A stretch of DNA of 64,000 bases from Rhipicephalus microplus. Lineage: Eukaryota > Arthropoda > Arachnida > Ixodida > Ixodidae. Position numbers and translations under genes: made by a program. The notes below the pieces were generated by a model. It was not told the DNA's origin and ran no database searches. It was given only the letters and a program-made list of their open reading frames with translations. Positions 57,627 through 64,000 of this stretch are shown one piece after another. Location of the stretch: NCBI RefSeq assembly GCF_043290135.1, contig NC_134710.1, positions 8,386,821 through 8,450,820 on the forward strand, given 5' to 3'. Position 1 is the stretch's first letter, and every line of letters begins with the position of its first letter.

Positions 57627-58783
57627 AATCAATCAATCAATCAATGAAGCTTTATTTTCATAAATAGATATATGCAATTACAGGGATTATTTGGACCGAT
57701 AGCCTAAAGTGGCTAGTGGACGGTCCAATACAATGTGCAACATAAAAAAGTGTACAGGTCAGCTCTGAGGTAACAACATAAAAAAACAATCATGTGATAC
57801 AGATAACACAGTAATACATTTTTTCTTGCAGATATGCATACTTATTAGCTTGCAGCTAGTTTCTATACATAGGCACTTATTAAAAAAATACAATGAAAAT
57901 CGAATCACACACACATGCTTACATGTCTTGACTCCACAGAAAAAATGATTTACATGCCATGCTGAAATTACGTGCCGTTTTAATCTCTAGGGGGACCGTG
58001 TTCCATATTTTTGTTCCACTAAACTGTATCAGTCTTTCTCCGTAAACATTAAAACATTTGGGCAGATTGAAATTACCATTCGAAGCATGTCGCGTATTGC
58101 GTTTAGGAATTGAAAAAAGATCAGCAGGCAAAGGTGAATTTCTATTAATTATGTTATTTACTGAAACAGCAATTTTGTAGTCACGCAACATCGGAACTGA
58201 GAGAATGCGTTGTGATTGGAAAATATTACTTACTGATTCACCTTGGCTTATGATTTTCAGTGTACGCTTTTGAAGTCGCTCAAGAGTTTTTAGATAACTG
58301 TTGTACGTCACACCCCACGATTCCAGACAGTAACCTATGTGACAATGACACAATGAAAAGTAGAGTGTGCGGAGAATAGCTTGTGGAAAATATTGGCGAG
58401 CTTTTATTAGAGAATAGCAGCCATAGGCTAGCTTTGCGCACACACTTTGTACTTGCTCATGCCAGTGTAAGTGTTCATCAAAAGTGACGCCTAAATATTT
58501 AAAACAAGGAACTTGTTGAATAGGAGTGTTGTTTATTGTTAGGTTAAGAGATTCAGCGTCAATATGTTTCCTACGAGAGTGAAACACCATATACTTTGTT
58601 TTAGTACAGTTAACAGTCAGCTGATTCCTGGCAAACCATTCCGAAATGTTCGATAAATCGGTCATCGCGTCATTTTGTAAATCTGCTAAGGAGTGTCCTG
58701 TGAAAACTAAAACAGTGTCGTCCGCGTACATCAGTGCCCTTGACCTTTGTAGGGATCGCGGGACATCATTAATATAAAGAGAG
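57627..58783 (-). mobile_element. Non-LTR retrotransposon B, nested inside A
   Basis: It starts within the RT (LYINDVPRSLQ, then MYADDTVLVFTG) and remains open for 289 codons to 57,919, including FKYLGVTFDEHLHWHEQV and WGVTYNSYLKTLERLQKR. The 3' UTR ends with AATAAAG and a (GATT)n tail. AACATTC flanks it (57620-57626, 58784-58790). Its frame is intact, unlike A, so it is the youngest of the three. Confidence 0.85.
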
Positions 58784-59230
58784 AACATTCACGGGCTTTT
58801 AGTAGTGTGTGACACCCATATGCTAGCTTGGAGCATGTCTTTTCTATATGCGATTTCCAGTTCATGTCCGAGTCAAACATGACCCCTAAGTACTTAAACG
58901 AGGCTACTGGCTGTAGCAGTGCCGTATCTAAAACCAAGTTGAAACCTGCAAAGTCGAGTTCTTTTTTCCTAGAGTGAAAGACCATGTATTTAGTTTTCTC
59001 TGTGTTGATATTAAGGTGGTTTCGTTTAAACCATACTTGTACTCTCTGTAACTCTTCGTTGATTTTATCTTCGATGTCTCTTAAGCTGTCACCAACAAAG
59101 ATTAGTGCCGTATCGTCTGCGTACATTAAAGCTTCTGAATATAGTAGGATGGAGGGAAAATCGTTAACGTACAGGGAAAAAAGAGTGGGTCCAATAACTG
59201 AGCCTTGTGGTACCCCGGAGACTATTGATT

Positions 59231-59687
59231 AAGTAGAGGACTCGACGCCATTCATCACTACTTGCTATCGCCGCCGCCTCAATGATGAGCCTTACACTAT
59301 CGTTAGAGTGATTAGCCAGCACAGTTGTTTTATCAAACACAGGCTGGCACTTGCATTCTGTGCAATGAGTCGCCAGGAAACCATCAGATCCTTTTTTTAC
59401 TTTCTGGTTATGTTCAGGTAATCACACATTAAGGCATCTGTCTGACTGTCCGACGTAACTGACCGCAGGTGCAGGGTACTTCATATACTGGCTTCTTCAC
59501 ACATTGAACAAACCTATTCCGGTGCTTAATTTTACACTCGTTAGGAGGCCTTCTTACAGGATAAGTATTTGCACATAACTGCAACAACTTATTCTGCACA
59601 GAAAATACCACCGAGACACCCGCTTTCTGACCAATTTTGTTTAAGTTGTGTGAAATTCCATGCATGTATGGGATCACAACCACTTTA
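59231..59687 (-). pseudogene. Penelope linker and GIY-YIG endonuclease fragment
   Basis: VVIPYMHGISHNLNKIGQ is the conserved Penelope block at the end of the RT. VVFSVQNKLLQLCANTYPVR follows, then the endonuclease core VYEVPCTCGQ. The later parts of the domain, including the ASSDEWRRV-like end, lie in shifted frames. The upstream RT is missing here; an inverted piece of it lies just to the right. The endonuclease would nick the insertion site. Confidence 0.8.
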
Positions 59688-59699
59688 TCACTCTAGGCT

Positions 59700-60060
59700 G
59701 CCTGAGAAACAGTCCCTCTAAGAGGCTTTTGACGCTGTTCAAGTGCACGAGATCCCCGAAAATGGATCCCTGAGGTTCTTGGACCTGAGGCTTTCGTTTT
59801 CAAGTAGCCATATATGTCGGAGCTACGAGCCTCGTTTTAAAAAAACCTTTGTTGCCTTTCGCCTCGGAATATAGCAAGCTGGTCAAGCACGGCGTTGTTT
59901 GTGCTTGTTCGTCTAACGCTCTCACGAAGTCATGCCATCATTGAATTCAAAAAAGTTTCAGAGGGCAGATAGCCTGTATGAGGGCAGCTGGGTATCCTAG
60001 CCACTTGCTGGTATTCGTATCAGGAAAACTGCGAAAAGACTCTAAAGTCAGTGCCACGTG
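59700..60060 (+). pseudogene. Inverted Penelope reverse-transcriptase C-terminal piece
   Basis: On the plus strand FDAVQVHEIPENGSLRFLDL and SHICRSYEPRFKKTF are followed, in other frames, by YSKLVKHGVVCACSSNALTK and GYPSHLLVFVSGKLRKDSK. This is the RT segment that should directly precede VVIPYMHG, but it lies on the opposite strand to it. Inversion within one element or two separate insertions are both possible. Confidence 0.7.
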
Positions 60061-61319
60061 CACTGTTTCTATTATTTTACTATCGTTGCGAACATGAGCC
60101 GTTTCTTTTTTTACTGAAGCATATATAGCCCTGAAAATTGTAATGCTCATCTTTTGAAAATTTTTTACTTCAGGTACCTATTTATCACTCGATAATAGCT
60201 ATCAAATCTCATGTTGCAGACGAGCACTTCCTCACACAACAAAATTCTGCTTCAGTATATTCCTCATTACGTTATCTGAATACTGGCCAAAAGCTATGAT
60301 TCTAGATATTGAGGTTGCTGATAAAAAAGGAACATAAGTACAAAAGAGCATGTTTTGAGATAATCACATGTAAAGCTGAAAATTGGCATTATTCAATATT
60401 CAAACGCATTAAATAGGTACCAGCCAGATACTCATCACCAATATCATTTTTTCTTTTTATGTTGAAACGTCTTGCCTGGCGAGCCTCATTTGTCGCCTGC
60501 TATGCAGCACAGTACTGTCGAAGCAGTTCAAGGGTGTGTAGGCCCTGCACTGTGCAGTGCCCAGGGTAATTTCCAAAATAGTTCAGCACATTAACACGGG
60601 TTATATTGCTATTATTAAAAGTGAACACAGCATCAAGAGTACATATTTACAGTGTTTCTTTTGTAACACGCTCCCACACGACAATCCAATGACTTGTTAC
60701 GCTTTAGAAATTTCTCATGGAGGCATTTAGCAAGTAATTCGGGATGAGCTTAACAGCCTCAATAACAGATGCTCAAAGGTGTTCTTTATGAACGAATGGT
60801 TCACCATTTAACTGGGCTTAGTTGAATTCACACAAAATTTGAGCATCCTTCGAGCAAACGACGCGTATCCTTTGATGCCATGTGAAACTATGTAAAGTGG
60901 ATAGCTTTTCACATGTCCTTTAAGCTGGCTCTATTCCTTTTATTGGCCCAACAATAATCTTTGGTCCTTGCCAATGACTAAGACGTCCGCAACAAAACAG
61001 AGATTTCCTGAGAGAAAGCCTTATTCCTCTGCTTTCTCTTGTTTTCGCAGTTCTGGGTTCATTCTTTTCTGAATGTGCCAAATGCTTTTCAGCTTCCAAA
61101 CTTCTCCATGTGTCTATGATGCTTGAACTGCAAGGAATCCCTTGCTATGCGAGTATGGAGTCATGACAGGCCACTGCACAAGTTTTGAACTATGTCATTT
61201 TTAGAGAAAAAAAAATCATACTAGAGCAAACAAACGGCTGATTCTGGTTCAGAAAAAGCTGCAGATTTCAAATAAAATAAAAAAAGACATTTTTCAATAT
61301 TTTTGCTTACTGTGTCCCC
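60061..61319. other. Intergenic, no recognised gene
   Basis: AT-rich with motif-free frames. A 67-codon minus-strand frame (59,947-60,150) overlaps the inverted Penelope piece and is likely its shadow. Confidence 0.4.
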
Positions 61320-61322
61320 TTA

Positions 61323-61977
61323 GGCCGCGTTCACACTGAGCATTCCGGCTGCCGAAAGTGCTCCGAATCCGGTTCGGCGGCGGCGAGATCCGCCGAAAGG
61401 GCCTTCTCCGCGCTGATTGCTCTCGGACCGATTTTTGTGGCATCTGCCGCCGAATCGGTCACCGCGGACTAATAGGAGCGCTAGTCAAGGAATTTTGAAA
61501 AATGGCGGCCAAGCCCTACTCACTTGTTATGCCGCAGTGCATGTAACTGAATGTTGAAACCAACGGGAGTTTAACCTGCTCTGTGCCTACTTCGCCTCCA
61601 TATTTCGTGAGAGGTGACCGAGCTTGCTGTTGGCGTGACCGAGCTTGTTGCGGTCTTGCAAAGCAAAACGAACCCACCAACGCCGCTGGCGTCGGTGGTT
61701 TTTTTGCTCTTAGTGCATTACAAGACATCCACTTGCCAGCAAAGTAAGCAGTACTGTCTTTTCTTTCTTCTTGCGTACGAGAATCGTAGAAGTATACACC
61801 ACCGGATAGCGTAGTAGCATTGGCGAGCCGCGACAACAACCGGGTGACAGCGCATCCATCCCGCGTTCGCCCCGTAGTCGGCGGCGCGGGGCCCGTCCAG
61901 TGCAAACGACGCTGCTTTTCGGCGGCAGGGGAATTTCGGTCGCTGTAGAAAGCGGATGTTTCAGTGTGAACTAGGCA
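61323..61977. mobile_element. 655 bp non-autonomous Harbinger-like element
   Basis: Ends GGCCGCGTTCACACTG and, inverted, TGCCTAGTTCACACTG. TTA on both outer sides (61320-61322, 61978-61980) gives the 3 bp TWA-type duplication. The interior is GC-rich without a transposase; the 129-codon minus-strand frame (61516-61905) has no motif. The ends differ from those of the 13 kb element, so it is a different family. Confidence 0.65.
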
Positions 61978-62291
61978 TTAAAGTGTTATGTCAAGGGGGA
62001 AAGGTGTTCTTCAAGTGTTCAGACAATCAGTGACAACTCTGAATCCAACCCCAAGGCAACCTACTGTGAAAGTACTAAGAAATCGTTCACAAATCTCAAG
62101 AATGAGAAATTGGGTTCCTGGGAACCACTGCTGCAAAACAAATTGAAAACAAATGCAAGGGTAGTAGGGGCTTGCCTGGTCATTGCCAAACATGTATTTC
62201 GAATTTCCTGAAAAAGGGAAAGAAGGCACTTGCTCGGGATTTTACGGCAGCTGTGCACACTAGAACAAAGCTTCTTCTTGGTTGTGTTTAG

Positions 62292-62684
62292 GCTCGCTGG
62301 ATGGTCACAGGTCGTGTTCGGGAGGTTCTGATTAGTTACTTGACCAAAATTGCAGTTTGGAGCAACATTTTTTTTTTTTTTGGTGCAATGGGAGCGACAC
62401 TTCTATCCCTGGTAGAGCATCAGATGTATTGTGAAGGTCACAGGTTGAGTATTTATTTATGGGAAGTGTTTTTCTTGTCTACATTGATTTCCCTTTGTCT
62501 CACAATCATTACACTTTTTCAAGCAAAGCCCCCTATACATTTTTGCTTCATAAGGTTGGGTCTAACAAAGATAAGTATACAATCTATTTCTCTTCTTTTG
62601 TTCATTGCACTTCTGCTAGTATGCTTCATGTTTATATGGTCATATGAAAGCAGTAAGGTAGAATCACATGCAAACATGAGCTAG
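62292..62684 (+). CDS. Candidate terminal exon, multi-pass membrane protein (uncertain)
   Basis: After an acceptor (CTTGGTTGTGTTTAG) the frame is open for 130 codons to the TAG at 62682. It would encode an Arg-containing start (ARWMVTGRVREVLISYLTK) and three or four hydrophobic segments (NIFFFFGAMGATLLSL, VFFLSTLISLCLTIITLF, SISLLLFIALLLVCFMFI). AT-rich sequence and a T15 run inside the frame weaken the case. I cannot name a family. Confidence 0.28.
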   Translation, partial: ARWMVTGRVREVLISYLTKIAVWSNIFFFFGAMGATLLSLVEHQMYCEGHRLSIYLWEVFFLSTLISLCLTIITLFQAKPPIHFCFIRLGLTKISIQSISLLLFIALLLVCFMFIWSYESSKVESHANMS

Positions 62685-62734
62685 TATTAAAACAGTAATT
62701 GTTGTTCCTGAATACCCCTCTAGGAATGATTCCT

Positions 62735-62945
62735 GGGCATATATGAGATTTTACATCCCAAAACCACAACATGATTATGTAGAATGCAGTAGTGGAGGAC
62801 TTTGGAAAATTCAACCATTCGGTGTCCTTGAATGTGCAGCGCAGTAGATCATTTCGCCTGCACTGAGATGTGACCACAGCAGCTGGGATCCAACCCATGG
62901 CCTTCCGAGTCAGTAGCCACTGTTCCACCGCAGTGCTGAAGCCTT
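62735..62945 (-). repeat. tRNA-derived SINE (Ruka-related), minus strand
   Basis: The minus strand has a B box-like GGTTGGATCCC, the body blocks and TAATCATGTTGTGGTTTTGG before the end. Diverged. Confidence 0.65.
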
Positions 62946-63240
62946 GCATTCATATCAATGCAGAAGAGCTATACGCCAAACAAGCTATCTGACCGGAAAA
63001 TAAGTACTGTGACCACAACATCAGGCATGGTGCTTTAATAGGTAGCAAACCAAAGGATTTTATTTTGATCAATTAATCAATCAATCTATTCTTATTTATC
63101 CATTCAGCTGTCTACATGAGTGCTCTTGTATTTGTCTCATACTAAAATTGGCACTGGAGGATGTGTGTACGAAGCATACGAGTGACAGGGCACAGCATGA
63201 ATAACATGACATGCCAGTTGCGAACATCGTAAACACCACG

Positions 63241-63257
63241 CCCCCCCCCCCCCCCCC
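63241..63257. repeat. C17 homopolymer
   Basis: Seventeen consecutive C directly left of the 28 bp hairpin. Confidence 0.95.
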
Positions 63258-63259
63258 AA

Positions 63260-63322
63260 GTCACGTGTGGCACATACCCACCTACCACAGCCCATGGTAG
63301 GTGGGTGTGTGCCACACGTGAC
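63260..63322. repeat. 28 bp-arm hairpin, 27 of 28 paired
   Basis: Arms 63260-63287 (GTCACGTGTGGCACATACCC...) and 63295-63322 are reverse complements with one mismatch and a 7 nt loop. A CACGTG E-box palindrome lies in each arm (one per arm). Confidence 0.85.
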
Positions 63323-63344
63323 GCGAACCAAAGAACAGGGAGTT

Positions 63345-63607
63345 TTAGAGGACAATAGCAATTGCTGTGGTTTTATGTGCCATAACCTGGATATTACTAT
63401 GAGGCACACCATGGTGATGGACTCTGGATCGATATTGACTTCCAAGGGTTCCTTAACATGCACCCAAATTTAACCACACGGATGTTTTTTTTTTTTTTTT
63501 TCATTTTGCCCTCATCGAAACACAACCGCTATGGCTGGTAATCGAGCCCACGCCCTCAAACTTAGCAGCATGACACTTTATGAGCGAAGCTATCACAGCG
63601 GGTAGTC
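63345..63607 (-). repeat. tRNA-derived SINE (Ruka-related), minus strand, with A-run
   Basis: Minus strand: tRNA-like head with GGCTCGATTACC, then an A-run (T run 63485-63501 on plus), then TTTGGGTGCATGTTAAGGAA and TAATATCCAGGTTATGGCAC. Diverged from the 21,113 copy, with a different 3' subtype. Confidence 0.6.
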
Positions 63608-64000
63608 TTATAATGCATCTTGTGTGACCAGCCGCTTTGTGTGCTAGACAAAAGAAAAACGTATTGCTGGTTATAGTTGGCAATTTAATTTAGCAGGCAA
63701 GCGCTCACAAACACGTAGCAGTCACCCTGAGCCAGCAACCATGTGGCACAGCTTGTAAAGTGTTTTACATGAGCTGCTGTGGTGGCAGTTGCCAACTTTA
63801 AACTGTGATGATAGTGTTTGTAAAATTTCAATTGTAATTGCAGTGTTAGCTATCCATTCTTACAATGACGTAAAAAAAAATGCTACATATGCATGCCTGC
63901 AACTCAGCAAGCTATTTTCATGTGTTGCTTGTCTCCGCAGTAATATACGCCATTGGACGCTGTTTACGTAATGCACATAAGCACACCGTAGCATATACTT
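63608..64000. other. Intergenic, no recognised gene
   Basis: Only short motif-free frames. Confidence 0.4.

Larger units (their letters stand above)
56740..59224 (-). mobile_element. Non-LTR retrotransposon A, 5'-truncated, nested in Penelope
   Basis: The minus strand starts inside the RT at GVPQGSVIGPTLFSLYVNDF, followed by MYADDTALIF. It is interrupted at 58,784 by element B, resumes at 57,619 (FGASILRILYFAFVHSHLS), and ends with AATAAA and a poly(A) tail at 56,740-56,757. CR1/Jockey-type RT by motif order. The part 57,241-57,416 carries an 88 bp tandem duplication that shifts the frame. Confidence 0.82.
56505..59690 (-). mobile_element. Penelope-like element (GIY-YIG and 3' end), host of nested insertions
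   Basis: Two separated parts belong together: the endonuclease end at 59,231-59,687 and the 3' region at 56,505-56,739 (AAAATTTTAGTTGGAAGTTA end). Between them lie a non-LTR element and, inside it, another. TTGATT duplicates the target (56734-56739, 59225-59230). Confidence 0.78.

Overview
The window looks like nuclear DNA of a hard tick, most likely Rhipicephalus or a close relative. The evidence is tRNA-derived SINEs of the Ruka type with intact A and B boxes, tick-style Penelope-like elements, Ty3/Gypsy elements, and intron-bearing transposase genes with GT-AG splice sites. It is a repeat-dense intergenic region. No complete host gene was recognised; four possible orphan host exons are listed at low confidence. 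The genus is an inference.

Left part (1-21,100). A 3.4 kb TTAA-flanked DNA transposon (154-3571) carries a broken transposase on the minus strand and a 155 bp TA-flanked MITE. After it come a P-element/THAP remnant (about 4,396-4,660), a Tigger/pogo remnant (8,110-8,964), a tRNA-SINE with 12 bp target duplications (10,136-10,358), a candidate non-autonomous element (10,624-11,882), and a TA-flanked pogo-type element with a decayed Brinker-like DNA-binding domain (14,146-15,027). Next are several fold-back pieces of Penelope-like elements (14,588-14,786; 15,868-16,079; 19,365-20,168) and a Penelope GIY-YIG endonuclease fragment (18,790-19,300) next to a second THAP start.

Middle (21,113-37,677). 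A second SINE with 17 bp target duplications is followed by a nearly complete minus-strand Ty3/Gypsy element (21,817-27,354; LTRs, PBS, PPT, gag, pol, 4 bp duplication). Further right is a probable non-autonomous LTR element (about 29,902-35,523) that has cut a Gypsy gag, and then a decayed Gypsy integrase on the plus strand.

Right-centre (37,681-50,643). This is the main discovery of the window: a 12,963 bp PIF/Harbinger transposon with about 44 bp terminal inverted repeats and a TAA target duplication. It was inserted into the Gypsy integrase reading frame, which resumes exactly on the far side. It carries two convergent, intron-containing genes: a Harbinger transposase (five exons, plus strand, lacking the exon with the catalytic glutamate) and a MADF-BESS DNA-binding partner (three exons, minus strand, damaged last exon). 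Both genes house younger insertions, including a 579 bp element with perfect 25 bp inverted repeats.

Right end (50,644-64,000). A short LTR plus primer-binding site follows the Gypsy integrase tail. A second truncated Gypsy pol lies at 52,995-54,972. At 56,505-59,690 a Penelope element holds a 5'-truncated non-LTR element, which itself holds another, with target duplications at both levels. An inverted Penelope piece (59,700-60,060), a TTA-flanked non-autonomous Harbinger-like element (61,323-61,977), two more SINEs and a 28 bp-arm hairpin close the window.

The genes here encode transposition machinery rather than a host pathway. Nested insertions give a relative order: Gypsy integrase first, then Harbinger, then the MITEs and retroelement tails inside it.
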